Below, in pieces: positions 8,657-18,521 of a stretch of DNA of 64,000 nt; position 1 is the first letter of the stretch; each line of letters starts with the position of its first letter. Source of the stretch: Pirellulales bacterium. GTDB lineage: Bacteria > Planctomycetota > Planctomycetia > Pirellulales > JAEUIK01. The notes under the pieces were generated by a model that did not search any database, had not been told where the DNA came from, and saw nothing but the letters and a program-made list of their open reading frames with translations. The stretch covers positions 1 through 64,000 of the forward strand of contig JAIBBY010000004.1 of NCBI GenBank assembly GCA_019694455.1. The letters run 5' to 3'. The translations under genes and the position numbers were made by a program.

Positions 8657-10579
8657 TTATCTGGGTTCTCCGAGCGTGACCTCGAGCGTCACCTCTTTGC
8701 CAGCGCGGCGGACCACCACCGGCACTTTTTCTCCCCCTTTGTGCTTGCGCAGCGCGCTGTCGAAGTCTTCCAGGCTGCCGATCTTGCTATCGCCGACTTG
8801 AATGATGATGTCGCCGGCCAACAATCCCCCCTTTTCCGCGGGACTGCCCTTGGTGACGCCGCTGATGGCATAACCCGGATCGGCCACGCCGAACTCGGGG
8901 ATGCTGCCAAAATAGGGACGATCGCCATCCCCACCGCCGCCACCGAGTTGTCCATGTCCGGCGCCGGTGGATTTGTAGTCGGGTCGTTCTTTGGCTTCGG
9001 CGAGCAGGACGGTAGTTTCGACCACCATATCAGCGATGCGCGACATCCCTTCGATGTTCAGCTTCTCGGTGTCGTCGCTGGGGCGATGATAATCGGAATG
9101 GATGCCGGTGAAGTAATGCAGCACCGGAATCTGCTTGGCGTAGAACGACGTCTGGTCGCTGGGGCCAAAGCCGGCGGGTTGTTTGCTGAGTTTGAATTGA
9201 AACTGCGCATTGGTCGCGTCGAGCAGTTTGACCAACGCATCGGAAGTGCCGGTGCCGTAGACAATGAGCTTGTCGTCGCGAAGCCTGCCCACCATGTCCA
9301 TATTGAGCATGGCGATGGTGTCGGCCAGCGGGAACAATGGATGCTTGACGTAGTAGGCGCTGCCGAGCAGTCCGCGCTCTTCGCCGGTGAAGGCGATAAA
9401 CAGCACGCGGCGGGGCAACTTGCCTTCGCGCTCGGCCAGGCGGCGCGCGACTTCGATCAGCGCCGCGGCGCCCGAGGCGTTGTCGTCGGCGCCGTTGTGG
9501 ATATCGTCGCTGCCGGGCGCTAATGAACCGGCGCCGCCGCGTCCCAGATGGTCGTAATGGGCGCCGACCACAATCGTCTCGTTGGCCAACGGGCCTTCGC
9601 CTTCGAGCACGCCGAGCACATTCTTGACGGTCGCTTTTTCTCGCACCACGGTCACCTGCCCCTGCGCGCGCCAGCCGGCCAGCTCTTGCGTGCGCGGCTT
9701 GAAGTCGTGATCAATCTGTTTTTCCAGAGTGGCCAGATTGGTCTTGAGGGCCGCTTCGAGCGCGGCGTCGATTGGCGCACGTTGCAGGTGCAGCACCGGG
9801 AAGTCGCGTCCATCCTCCTCTCCCGAAACACGATCGAATTTGAGCAGCGCATCGGCCCGCGCCAGTTGTTCGGCTTCGCTGGGCGCCTCCCCCTCTTTTT
9901 GCTTGCGGCGGTCGGAGGCCAGTTGCTTGAGCACGCCGTGCTCGGTGGAGCAAAACAGCACCGCGGCGGCGCCATGCTCGTAGGCGTTGGAGATCTTGCG
10001 CGATAGTGGAGCGAATTGCGACGTCTTCTTCCCCTCAAAAGCGCTGTCGGGATCGTCTTGCTGCGGCTCATGGCGCAACACGATCACCGCCTTGCCGCGC
10101 ACATCGAGGTCGGCATAGTCGTCGTAGCCTTCGTCCTTGGCGGTGATGCCGTAGCCGGCAAAGACCAGCGGCAGATCGAACTCGCCCGAACCACCGAGCG
10201 GGAGCGGGATGAACTGGTCGCGCAGGTCCAGGTTCACGCGTTGGCCTGCGGGGCCCACTAGCGCCAAGTGGTTGACCTCGCCCAGCCGGGCGCCGACGTT
10301 CAACTCGAACTTTTGGAACGGCGTGCCGTTGTAGAGATCGATCTTGAGGCCAATCTCGCGAAACTGAGCAGCGATGTAGTCGGCAGCGCGATCGAGGCCG
10401 GCCAGTCCCACACCGCGCCCCTCTAGCTCGTCGGCGGCCAGCAATTGCACGGCGCTGGACAATCGCGCCTCGGCGGCGGCATGCCGTTCCGCGGCGCAAA
10501 CAGCGGATGCCGTCAGAATCGCCGCGACCAGTACAGAGAGGGAAAGCATCGATCGCAAGGTGATCTTGTGCAGGGTCAC
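8657..10579 (-). CDS. Secreted M28 metallopeptidase with PA and PDZ domains
   Basis: A 640-residue exported aminopeptidase-like protein. After a signal peptide (MLSLSVLVAAILTASAVCAA) come a protease-associated region (about residues 110-270, VFAGYGITAKDEGYDDYADLDVRGKAVIV, split here into two motifs), the M28 catalytic domain and a C-terminal PDZ domain (about 550-640, GSPAEKGGLLAGDIIIQVGD). Zinc-site motifs are intact: AHYDHLG, GADDNASG, GEERGLLGS, NMDMVGR and GIHSDYHRPSDD. M28 enzymes typically remove N-terminal residues outside the cytoplasm. I chose GTG at 10577-10579 because GGGAA lies 9-13 bases upstream and it places the signal peptide near the N-terminus. It is divergent from the FHA kinase gene. 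Confidence 0.9.
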   Translation of the reverse strand: MTLHKITLRSMLSLSVLVAAILTASAVCAAERHAAAEARLSSAVQLLAADELEGRGVGLAGLDRAADYIAAQFREIGLKIDLYNGTPFQKFELNVGARLGEVNHLALVGPAGQRVNLDLRDQFIPLPLGGSGEFDLPLVFAGYGITAKDEGYDDYADLDVRGKAVIVLRHEPQQDDPDSAFEGKKTSQFAPLSRKISNAYEHGAAAVLFCSTEHGVLKQLASDRRKQKEGEAPSEAEQLARADALLKFDRVSGEEDGRDFPVLHLQRAPIDAALEAALKTNLATLEKQIDHDFKPRTQELAGWRAQGQVTVVREKATVKNVLGVLEGEGPLANETIVVGAHYDHLGRGGAGSLAPGSDDIHNGADDNASGAAALIEVARRLAEREGKLPRRVLFIAFTGEERGLLGSAYYVKHPLFPLADTIAMLNMDMVGRLRDDKLIVYGTGTSDALVKLLDATNAQFQFKLSKQPAGFGPSDQTSFYAKQIPVLHYFTGIHSDYHRPSDDTEKLNIEGMSRIADMVVETTVLLAEAKERPDYKSTGAGHGQLGGGGGDGDRPYFGSIPEFGVADPGYAISGVTKGSPAEKGGLLAGDIIIQVGDSKIGSLEDFDSALRKHKGGEKVPVVVRRAGKEVTLEVTLGEPR

Positions 10580-10883
10580 TGTTGAGATTCCCGTAGGGTG
10601 CAACGAAATGAGTTCTGCGCGCCGCCGAACAGGTGATCTTATGATCTTACGCGCCAGCACGGCAGCTAAGTAAAGTTTACCGAAATTACCGCTGGCCGAT
10701 ATTGCCGAGCGCTGCCGGAATGGCCAGGGCGGCTGCCTGGACTCTACCAAGCGCGTCACCGCGGTCGTAAAATCGAAACGCTCCTGGCGAAAGCGGCCTT
10801 GCCGCCCGCGTTTTGGTCGCGGGGGCGAGCGACAGCGACTGGCGAGTCAATGCGCCGCGCGCCCGGCAAGCGGGAGTGGACGC
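10580..10883. other. Divergent promoter region
   Basis: A stretch of 304 bases between the divergent peptidase and FHA-kinase genes. It contains a perfect tandem pair of TGATCTTA (10634-10641 and 10642-10649), which could be a binding site. I see no other gene or strong hairpin. Promoters for both genes must lie here, but their positions are not evident. Confidence 0.4.
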
Positions 10884-12608
10884 GTGCCGAGCCTATTTGT
10901 CATTCGCGGCAACGATCAAGGGCTTCGCTTCGAGCTCGAAGACGCGGTCGTTTCGATCGGTCGCGACGCCTCGAACGGAGTGCAACTGCACGACACCGAA
11001 GTGTCGCGCCGGCACGCCGAACTGCGCCGCAGCGCCGACGGCCTGATGCTGGCCGACCTGTCGAGCTCCAACGGCACCTTCGTCAACGGCCACCGCGTGC
11101 AGCAGCATCGGCTGGAGACGGGAGATCAGATTCAACTCGGCGGGTCGCTGCTGCTTTTTACCGCCACCACCAACGAGCCATTTGACGCCGCCGGGAGCAT
11201 CGACATTGTGGGAGGGCGCCAGTCGGGGGACAGTTCGCGCATTGTCCGCTCGATGACACAGGAAGAAGGGAGCCAGATTTTCGACACTCGCGCCGGCGAG
11301 AGCCCCTGGCTGGCACGAGCGCGTGGCAACCTGCAGATTATGTACCGCACCGCGCTGGCGGTGAGCCATACACTGGACATCGACGAGTTGCTCAGCCGCA
11401 TCATGCAGCTCATCTTTGACTGGGTGGAGTGCGACCGCGGCTGCATCATGCTGATCGACCCGGCCACGGAGAAGCTGGCGCCGAAGGTGCGCCGCGATCG
11501 CCACAATGGCAGCGCCGAGGACAAACTGACCATCAGCCAAACGATACTCGACTATGTGCTGGAGCATAGCGAAGGGGTGCTCACCAGCAACGCCCGCGAG
11601 GACAACCGCTGGGACCCGGCGCAGAGCATTGTGCAACTAGGGATTCGCGAAGCGATCTGCGTGCCGATGCGGGGCCGCTACGACGTGGTGGGCATCATCT
11701 ACATCGACACCTCCACCCCGCCCGACCAGGCGCTGCGCAGCGGCGGCCGGCCCGCCAATCGGTTTGGCGACGATCACCTCAAGTTGATGATCGCCATCGC
11801 GCATCAGGCGGCGCTAGCGGTGGAAGACACGCGCTACTACTCTGCCATGGTGCAGGCCGAGCGCTTGGCCGCGATTGGCCAAACCATCGCCATGCTGTCG
11901 CACCACATCAAGAACGTGCTGCAAGGCATTCGCGGCGGCAGTTACCTCATTGAGACTGGGCTGGCGGACCATAACGAAACGCTGATCCAAAAAGGTTGGG
12001 GCATCGTCGAGCGCAATCAAGGCAAGATTTCGACCCTGATGATGGACATGCTCACCTTCAGCAAGGAGCGCGAGCCCGAACTGGGGCCCGCCGATCTGAA
12101 TGAGGTGACCCGCGACGTGATTGAGTTGATGCAGGGACGCGCCGGCGATTTTGGCGTTGAGTTGGTCTACCGCCCGGGCAGCGACCTGCCCACGCTGCAC
12201 TTTGACCGCGAGGGGTTGCACCGCGCGATCCTGAACGTGGTGACCAACGCGATCGACGCCTGTGACCACGGCGAGAGAGAGGACGCGCCGGCGGGGCGCG
12301 TCGAGGTGCAAACAAGTTGGTCGCCCGCCGAGCAGACGGCGCGGATCGTCGTTCGCGACAACGGCACCGGGATCGCGGCCGAAGACATCGAAAAGATCTT
12401 CGCGCTCTTCGTTTCGCACAAAGGGGGGCGCGGCACCGGGCTGGGGTTGCCGGTTAGCGCCAAGATCCTCAAGGAGCACGGCGGACGCATTGGGGTCGAG
12501 AGCCAGCTTGGCGCGGGGAGCGTCTTCACGCTCGAGTTCCCATCGGCGCCGGCGCCCGCTGAGGCCGACGACGCCTCGCTAGGCACAACCGCATTTACGC
12601 GACCTTGA
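10884..12608 (+). CDS. FHA-GAF sensor histidine kinase
   Basis: A 574-residue cytosolic kinase with no membrane helix. Domains in order: FHA (1-95, with SIGRD, SRRHAEL and SSNGTFVNG for phosphothreonine binding), a linker, GAF (about 155-315), a HisKA-like dimerisation helix with phospho-acceptor His340 or His341 (MLSHHIKNVLQG), and an HATPase domain with an N box (NAIDAC), a G1 box (DNGTGI) and a G2 box (GRGTGLGLP). It probably links Ser/Thr-kinase signalling to a two-component pathway through its FHA domain. No response regulator is adjacent, so it is an orphan. GTG at 10884 follows GGGAG at suitable spacing and gives an FHA domain starting at residue 1. It converges with the M50-HlyD gene 3 bases away. 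Confidence 0.93.
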   Translation: MPSLFVIRGNDQGLRFELEDAVVSIGRDASNGVQLHDTEVSRRHAELRRSADGLMLADLSSSNGTFVNGHRVQQHRLETGDQIQLGGSLLLFTATTNEPFDAAGSIDIVGGRQSGDSSRIVRSMTQEEGSQIFDTRAGESPWLARARGNLQIMYRTALAVSHTLDIDELLSRIMQLIFDWVECDRGCIMLIDPATEKLAPKVRRDRHNGSAEDKLTISQTILDYVLEHSEGVLTSNAREDNRWDPAQSIVQLGIREAICVPMRGRYDVVGIIYIDTSTPPDQALRSGGRPANRFGDDHLKLMIAIAHQAALAVEDTRYYSAMVQAERLAAIGQTIAMLSHHIKNVLQGIRGGSYLIETGLADHNETLIQKGWGIVERNQGKISTLMMDMLTFSKEREPELGPADLNEVTRDVIELMQGRAGDFGVELVYRPGSDLPTLHFDREGLHRAILNVVTNAIDACDHGEREDAPAGRVEVQTSWSPAEQTARIVVRDNGTGIAAEDIEKIFALFVSHKGGRGTGLGLPVSAKILKEHGGRIGVESQLGAGSVFTLEFPSAPAPAEADDASLGTTAFTRP

Positions 12609-12611
12609 CGA

Positions 12612-14846
12612 CTACAACTTGAAGTTGAACGTCTGAGCCAGGTAGCGCCACGCCTGCTGGCCCAGCGTTTGCCGGCCGGCGTAAATCTTCGCCCGACCGC
12701 GAAGGCCATTGAACAAGAGGGCATCGGGATCGTTGAGCAGCACGCGCACCTGATACGAGGGGCTGATTGGCTCCTCTTCTCCCTGGGCGTTGGTTTCGGT
12801 GGCCACCTCGCCGCCGAATTTGTTCGACATGCCTTTGGACGTTTGCCGCAACTTGGTGTTCGCGATCTCCTCGACCTGACCGTCCAAGAACTCGCCCGGC
12901 CGCGCGTCGAGCACCATCTGCACGCGCTGCCCCCGTTTGACGAAACCAGTGTCGGCTTGGTCGATCACCAGCACCGCCTGCATCCGCGCGGGGTCGCCGA
13001 TCTGGCAGAACATGGTTCCCACTTCCAGCGTGCAGCCCAGATTCGAGCGGTCCAACGGCGTGCCCGACCAACTCGGCAGTTCGTCGGCGTCGGCGGCGGG
13101 CTCGGCGACTTCGGGCGGCGGCAGGATTGTGCCGGCCACCGGCGCCACCAGTTCGAGCCGTTCCACCTCTTCGCGTTTTTCGATGAGTTGCTTGCGCACC
13201 GACTTGAGGCTCTCTTGCACTTCGTTCTCGCGCAATAGCGCCGAGGGATCGTCGATGGCGCGGTCGCGCAGGGCCGCGGCCTGCTTCAGGTACTGCTGCT
13301 CCTGTCCGACAAGCGTGGCGACCGTCAGCCGTGCCTCGCTGTTTTTGAGCCGCGCCAAGGGGGCGCCCGCCTCGACGCGATCGCCGCGCGACACCCAGCG
13401 CTCTTCGAGCTGCCCCGGCACTTCGACATACACCGACGCGGCGCGATACGGCTGCACCTCCAGCGGGCAGTAGATGCGATACGGCAACGGCAAGAACAAG
13501 ACCACCGCCAGCAGCAGCCCCACCACCGCCAGCGAGCCGTAGAACCGAGGCTTCTTCACTTTGTCGAGCCTCCCAGGAACATAGAAGAATTTGCCGAGCT
13601 TCCAGAGCGGCATCGCCACCAGTCCGTACACCGAGGCCAGCGCGATCATTTGGCCGATGATTTCCAGGCGATACGGTTCCCACATCTTGTAGAGAAACCA
13701 CAAGATCGAGAACACCACCACCCAGCGATAGACGGCGGCGGCCACGCTGTACACCGCGAACATCCACTGATTGCGCTGCGGCAAAAAGGGATCGTAGGGC
13801 GGCTCCAGGCCCAGGCACCACTCGCCCAGCTTGCGGTTGAGAATGTCGCTGGCCTTTTGCCGCAGATTGGGAATCTCGGCGATGTCCGACAGGATGTAAT
13901 AACCGTCGTAGCGCAAGAGCGGGTTGCCATTGAAGAGCAGCGTGCTCACTGAGCACACAAACATGGTGCTCAGCGCCAAGTTGTGCAGCAACCCCGGCTC
14001 GGTGAACCACCAGACAAAGGTGCAGATCGAGGCGATGATCACCTCGACGTACATCCCCGCCGCGCCGATGATGGCGCGATGCCACTTGTTGGGCAGCATC
14101 CAGGAGTCGGACACATTGCAGTACAGACATGGGGTGAGGACGAGGATCATCGCCCCGAGTTCGTGGCACTCGCCGCCAAAGTATTTGCACGAATAGCCGT
14201 GACCAAATTCGTGCAGCACCTTGGTCACCGCCAGCGCGACGCCCAGCCAGATGGCGTTCGCCGGCGTGAAGAAGTCGTGAAACGTCGGCAGTTTGGCCCG
14301 AAAGACGTCGAACTCCACCGCCACCGGCGCCAACGCCGACAGCCCCAACAAGAGGCTGAGCGTCACCGCCACCGGGCTGAACATCCAGCGGACCAGCGGC
14401 AGCGTGCGCGTCAGAAAGCGATCGGGATCGATTCCCTTGAAGCGAATCGACAGGATGTTGGTCAGCGCGGCGAAGAGCTCTTTGCGGCGGCGCTCGTCGC
14501 GGCGCTTTTTGAGCTGATGCCCCTGGCCCGCCACGTCGGCCACCAAGAGGCCGCTGCGATGCAGTGTGCCGATGAAGTGTTGCAGTTCCTCGACTGTGAT
14601 CTTTTCGGGCGGGAACTGCTTTTCAAATTCTTCCTTGATCTGATCGAGCGACAGACTGCCGTCCAGCATTTGCAGGATGGCGAACTCCTGCTCCTGAAAG
14701 CGAAAGTAGTTGAGCCCGACTGGCTCCTTGACCACCCAGTAGCTGCGCCCTTGATAGCGGTGCAGGCGCGCGGCAAGATCGGGCCGGCGGCGCAGGTTGA
14801 GCCGCCGCGCGGAACTGGACACCAGGGATTCATCGAGCGTGGCCAT
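12612..14846 (-). CDS. PqqD-like / M50 site-2 protease / HlyD fusion protein
   Basis: A 744-residue membrane protein with an unusual three-part build. Residues about 25-105 resemble a PqqD/RiPP-recognition winged helix (YWVVKEPVGLNYFRFQEQEF, then LDQIKEEF). Residues about 150-470 are an M50 intramembrane peptidase with HEFGH (212-216) and a distal NPLLRYDG (Asp314) as zinc ligands. Residues about 470-744 form a HlyD-type barrel-sandwich adaptor with a coiled-coil hairpin. The first part suggests peptide binding, the second cleavage or a transport-like channel, the third trans-envelope coupling. It ends an operon with two further HlyD-type genes upstream. Its substrate is unknown, and whether the protease is active is inferred only from the intact ligands. 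Confidence 0.88.
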   Translation of the reverse strand: MATLDESLVSSSARRLNLRRRPDLAARLHRYQGRSYWVVKEPVGLNYFRFQEQEFAILQMLDGSLSLDQIKEEFEKQFPPEKITVEELQHFIGTLHRSGLLVADVAGQGHQLKKRRDERRRKELFAALTNILSIRFKGIDPDRFLTRTLPLVRWMFSPVAVTLSLLLGLSALAPVAVEFDVFRAKLPTFHDFFTPANAIWLGVALAVTKVLHEFGHGYSCKYFGGECHELGAMILVLTPCLYCNVSDSWMLPNKWHRAIIGAAGMYVEVIIASICTFVWWFTEPGLLHNLALSTMFVCSVSTLLFNGNPLLRYDGYYILSDIAEIPNLRQKASDILNRKLGEWCLGLEPPYDPFLPQRNQWMFAVYSVAAAVYRWVVVFSILWFLYKMWEPYRLEIIGQMIALASVYGLVAMPLWKLGKFFYVPGRLDKVKKPRFYGSLAVVGLLLAVVLFLPLPYRIYCPLEVQPYRAASVYVEVPGQLEERWVSRGDRVEAGAPLARLKNSEARLTVATLVGQEQQYLKQAAALRDRAIDDPSALLRENEVQESLKSVRKQLIEKREEVERLELVAPVAGTILPPPEVAEPAADADELPSWSGTPLDRSNLGCTLEVGTMFCQIGDPARMQAVLVIDQADTGFVKRGQRVQMVLDARPGEFLDGQVEEIANTKLRQTSKGMSNKFGGEVATETNAQGEEEPISPSYQVRVLLNDPDALLFNGLRGRAKIYAGRQTLGQQAWRYLAQTFNFKL

Positions 14847-14920
14847 CTAGCGGTGTGTCACTGGGTCGATCCCGTTGGGCCTGTCGAGCGCCAGTCAGGC
14901 GGTGGTCGCGTGGTCGACGA

Positions 14921-16030
14921 TTAGCGTTTTTGTCGCACGGCGCGCGGCGCAGCCGGATTGGCCTGGCGCGTGCTGACTTTCACGGGGGCGGCCGTGGCCG
15001 GCGGCTCCTCACGCGGACTGAGTCGTTTGGGCTGCGGCGGCGCGGGGGGCTCTTCGGCCGTGCTGAGCTTTGGTCCGGTGGCGGGTGGCGGCGCAAGCAT
15101 TGCTTCGGCTTGTTCGAGTCGCTGCGTCAGATCGAGCACCAGCGTTCCTTCGAGCCCGGGCTGCAATACCCACTCGTTGTCTTGTTTCTGATTGACCACT
15201 TCGGCATACACGCGAAACTTGTTGGCGCCCGGCTCGATGCTCGGATTGACGAAGGTGATGCGCCCCTCGAATGTGGCGGGGCGTCCGCCCGCCAGTTGCA
15301 CGTGGAGTTGCACGGGCCGCGCGTGCAGATCGGCGGCCGTGTATTGTTGCGCGTCGACAAAGGCGACCACGCGCAGCCGATCGAGCCGGATGATGTGCAG
15401 CACCGGATCGCCGGGATTGACCCACTCTCCCTCGTGGACCATCATCTCCACGACTCGGCCATCGACCGGCGCGGTGATCTGGCGGCGCTGAATGGCGATG
15501 TCCGTGGCGCTGACTTTTTCGCTCGCGCCCTTGGCCTTGGCATAGGCCAGTTTGCGATTCACGGTGGCCTGGTACTCCTGCTCTTCAGCGCGTTTCCACT
15601 CGAACTGCTTCATCCGGAGTTCGGCCTGCGATTTGGCGCCAGCCACCATCTTGTTCGCCTCGTAAATCTGATCGTAGGCGGCCTTCGTCACGCCGACCGA
15701 CATCTTGGCGACGCGCTCCTCGGCGTCGCTGCTGGCTTCGATGGTTGCCGCTTCTGCTTCGACCTCGGCCAGCTTCTTGTCGCTCAGCGCCTGGCGATCG
15801 TCGATCTGCGCCAGCAATGCCCCCTTCTTTACTTCGTCCCCTTCTTTGGCGATGACCGCCAGCAATTGACCCGCCTCTTGCGCCGGCACCTTGGCCTCGT
15901 CCTTCACGGTGACCAGGCAGTTGCTGAGCGTGGCCGTGCTGGCCGGCGCCGGTTGCGCCGCATCCTGGCCGTGCGCCAACACCGCCAACAGGCACGCCGC
16001 CGAGAGCGAAACGAACAACGTTTTTGACAT
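14921..16030 (-). CDS. HlyD/RND-type periplasmic adaptor
   Basis: A 369-residue periplasmic adaptor. A signal peptide (LFVSLSAACLLAVLAHG) is followed by a lipoyl-like half (DEAKVPAQEAGQLLAVIAKEGDEVKKGALLAQIDD), a long alpha-helical hairpin rich in Ala/Lys/Glu (about residues 85-165), a second lipoyl half (ITAPVDGRVVEMMVHEGEWV) and a beta-barrel region. The C-terminal tail is Pro/Ala/Arg-rich and low in complexity. Adaptors of this class bridge an inner-membrane pump and an outer-membrane channel. None is encoded nearby, so the partner is probably the M50-HlyD protein 74 bases downstream. The start ATG is at 16028-16030. Confidence 0.88.
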   Translation of the reverse strand: MSKTLFVSLSAACLLAVLAHGQDAAQPAPASTATLSNCLVTVKDEAKVPAQEAGQLLAVIAKEGDEVKKGALLAQIDDRQALSDKKLAEVEAEAATIEASSDAEERVAKMSVGVTKAAYDQIYEANKMVAGAKSQAELRMKQFEWKRAEEQEYQATVNRKLAYAKAKGASEKVSATDIAIQRRQITAPVDGRVVEMMVHEGEWVNPGDPVLHIIRLDRLRVVAFVDAQQYTAADLHARPVQLHVQLAGGRPATFEGRITFVNPSIEPGANKFRVYAEVVNQKQDNEWVLQPGLEGTLVLDLTQRLEQAEAMLAPPPATGPKLSTAEEPPAPPQPKRLSPREEPPATAAPVKVSTRQANPAAPRAVRQKR

Positions 16031-16055
16031 GACGATCCTCCGGCAGCACTAGCTC

Positions 16056-18068
16056 TTAAAGGCGGAACAAGATCTTGGCGTTGACCCAATCGATCAGATC
16101 ATGAAACCAGACATAGCCGATCGCGCGGCGCCCACAATACACGCGCGCCGTCACCGTGGCGCCGGGGCGCAGATCTTCCAACTCGTGTTTGTTGATCGCC
16201 ACCCGCAGCAATACGGTATTTTGATTCTCGTCGCGGATCTCGGCGCTTTTGTGGACTTCGGTCACCGTGCCTTGGCGCGTGGTGTCGGGGTCGGTCGCCA
16301 GGATGTAGGCCACCTGCAAGGGGTCGCCCAACTGACGCCGCGCGCTGGCGATGTGCCCCATGCGGTCCTCGGGCATCTGCACTTCCAGTTCCCACTCGCC
16401 GCTGGGATCGGCCACCTGCATCATCACCTGGCCGCGATTGATATGCCGGCCTTCGAGGCGTTTGCGCAAGTCCCAAGTGATTACCTGTCCGGTGATCGGG
16501 CTGTGCACCTTGAGCTCTTCCATCTGCTCATCGAGAATCGCCAACTGCTGGCGCAGGCTCTTCAGGTTCTCTTCCTCGGCGCTCAAGTCGCCCGCGAACT
16601 GCGTTTTTTGCTCACGGGTCAGGTTGCCGGTCAAGAGCAGCGTCTTGAGCGACTTGACCTTCTGTTCCGAGGTTTGAATGTCGCCAGTCACCTTTTTCAG
16701 GTTCACGCTCAGAGCCGAGTTGCGTAGTTCGGCCACCACCTGGTCTTGCTCGACGGTGGCGCCGTGCTCGACGGGCAGCTTGATTACGGTCCCTTCTTCG
16801 CCGGCAAAGACGTCGCGGCGATTTACGGGCAGCAGCGTACCTTTACCCTCCAGCTCAAAATCGGCAGGCACGAGGAACGCCGCCGCCAGCAGGCAGCCCA
16901 CGACCAGCGCGATGGCCATTGTTTTTGGCAAGGTGCGCGCCGATACGATCCACTTGGCCTTGCCCAGCGCCCGCCAGACCGGCATTAAGAAGAGATCGCT
17001 ATGGTCCAGCGCGTTGGAAAGCGCCGTGGCGCTGTGCAGCGCGACCACGTCGATCCGCTGCTGCATGCCGTCGCGCGGACGGGCGTTCTCGATCTGTTCG
17101 ACGATCAAGGCGCCGATGGGCTCGACGCGCCCCTGCCGATCTTCGTCGGCATCATCCGGCGTTCGCGCGAGCGGCAGCACCGCCACGGTCTTGGAGTGCG
17201 AGTCGTCGACATACGCCTGCACCGCCTCTTCGACCTGTGGCGGCATGTCGCTGGTGTCCCCCGTGTACCACATGGGCTCGCCCGTCCGCACCACGGCGGT
17301 CGACAAGCGATTGAGCAGCGTCACGGTGTTCGAGCGTTTGTCAAAGGTGTCTTGACCGCTGATCGCTTGCACCACGCATTTGCGTCCGCGGCGAATCGCA
17401 ACGCTCACGCGATCGCACTCGATCAACCGCCGCGCCTCGTTGGCGATGGTGAACGCCGTTTCGCCCGAGTCGAGGCTGGAATGGACCATGCGGGCAAACG
17501 TTTCAAGCTGGCCCCACAGGGCTTGGCGATCGGTGAACTGGCGAAGCTGGCGTGTTTTCAGAAAATCGCCGGCCAGATCGCACATCTCGGTCAGGAAGCG
17601 CAGATAGCCGCGCTGCGTGCCCAAGGGCGCGCCGGGACGCTGAAAGATTTCGACCACGCCCCGCGTCTCTTGATCGGCCTTGAGCGGCGCCAGCACCAAG
17701 AGAAAGTCGGTGGGGTTGCCCGCCTCGCGATCATCTCCCGCGCCGGAGTGAGGAGCGACGATCATTCCCTCGCCGCGCAGCACCTGATGGAGCACGCGGC
17801 CGTGCCGCGCTTGCGCGGCTTGGTCGCCCAAGAGACCCGTGCTCTGCAAGTTGATTTGATATACCAGTTCCAGGCCGCGGCCATCGCTAGTGGTCCACAC
17901 CGCGCCGCCATGCGCCGCCAGCGCTTGCACCACGCGATTCAAGAACTCGGTGTGGAACGCCAACGGCTCCAAACCGGCCTTGGTCAGGCGCGAAATCTCC
18001 TCAACCAGGCCGCGGATCTGTTGCCGCGTCTGCTCGATCAGCTTTGGATCGACCGCTTCGGTGCTCAT
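16056..18068 (-). CDS. GAF-domain protein fused to HlyD-type adaptor
   Basis: A 670-residue protein that joins a cytosolic sensor half to a periplasmic adaptor half. Residues about 20-170 and 190-365 look like two GAF domains (AFTIANEARRLIECDRVSVAIRRG and ALHSATALSNALDHS mark the second). One transmembrane helix follows at about 385-410 (MAIALVVGCLLAAAFLVPADF). Then comes a HlyD module with lipoyl halves (GTVIKLPVEHGATVEQDQVV; VHSPITGQVITWDL) flanking a coiled-coil hairpin. Such a fusion could let a cytosolic ligand modulate an export complex. It is the first gene of the minus-strand operon with the HlyD and PqqD/M50/HlyD genes, 25 bases before the next gene. Confidence 0.88.
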   Translation of the reverse strand: MSTEAVDPKLIEQTRQQIRGLVEEISRLTKAGLEPLAFHTEFLNRVVQALAAHGGAVWTTSDGRGLELVYQINLQSTGLLGDQAAQARHGRVLHQVLRGEGMIVAPHSGAGDDREAGNPTDFLLVLAPLKADQETRGVVEIFQRPGAPLGTQRGYLRFLTEMCDLAGDFLKTRQLRQFTDRQALWGQLETFARMVHSSLDSGETAFTIANEARRLIECDRVSVAIRRGRKCVVQAISGQDTFDKRSNTVTLLNRLSTAVVRTGEPMWYTGDTSDMPPQVEEAVQAYVDDSHSKTVAVLPLARTPDDADEDRQGRVEPIGALIVEQIENARPRDGMQQRIDVVALHSATALSNALDHSDLFLMPVWRALGKAKWIVSARTLPKTMAIALVVGCLLAAAFLVPADFELEGKGTLLPVNRRDVFAGEEGTVIKLPVEHGATVEQDQVVAELRNSALSVNLKKVTGDIQTSEQKVKSLKTLLLTGNLTREQKTQFAGDLSAEEENLKSLRQQLAILDEQMEELKVHSPITGQVITWDLRKRLEGRHINRGQVMMQVADPSGEWELEVQMPEDRMGHIASARRQLGDPLQVAYILATDPDTTRQGTVTEVHKSAEIRDENQNTVLLRVAINKHELEDLRPGATVTARVYCGRRAIGYVWFHDLIDWVNAKILFRL

Positions 18069-18521
18069 GCGCTCATTGTTCGCCTGGCCGCGATGCCGGG
18101 CCGGCGGCCTGCGGCCAACGGCCCGAGTGTCAAGCTATTCGGTATTGGTAGTCGCGTCCACCAGCGATGAGTTTTCGCTTCGGATGCGACCTCCCCAAGG
18201 TATCGATTGCGCGGTCCACGAGTCCGCGGCACTGATTAGATAACCCATTTCAACTATACGGGCGGCCGGGCGCCTTGGTAGCCATGCTGGCGCGACAAAG
18301 TCCGCCCATCCGTCAAAGTCACTATCGGCCAGAGTCCTTGCGGCAGTCGAACTCGATTCTTTACAACGAGCGAAATACGTGCTGGGATGACCGCAGGTGA
18401 TTACGCTGCTTGGGTTTGTCAGGCGCCGGAGTTTTGTGCCAACGACCCTGGCGAGCCTCACCCGGCCCTTTCCCAATTTACGCACACTTCGCAGCAAGGT
18501 TTGTCCGGCTAAGGAGATTCC
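18069..18521. other. Intergenic region upstream of the aminotransferase
   Basis: A stretch of about 450 bases between two divergent units. A 120-codon minus-strand open frame exists here, but it has no family features and an amino-acid composition unlike real neighbours, so I do not call it. No RNA gene is visible. The 3' end carries a strong AAGGAG that serves the mini-ORF described separately. Confidence 0.4.

Noticed and set aside
18135-18497. A 120-codon minus-strand frame in the gap upstream of the aminotransferase
   Set aside because: No family resemblance, no ribosome binding site and atypical composition.
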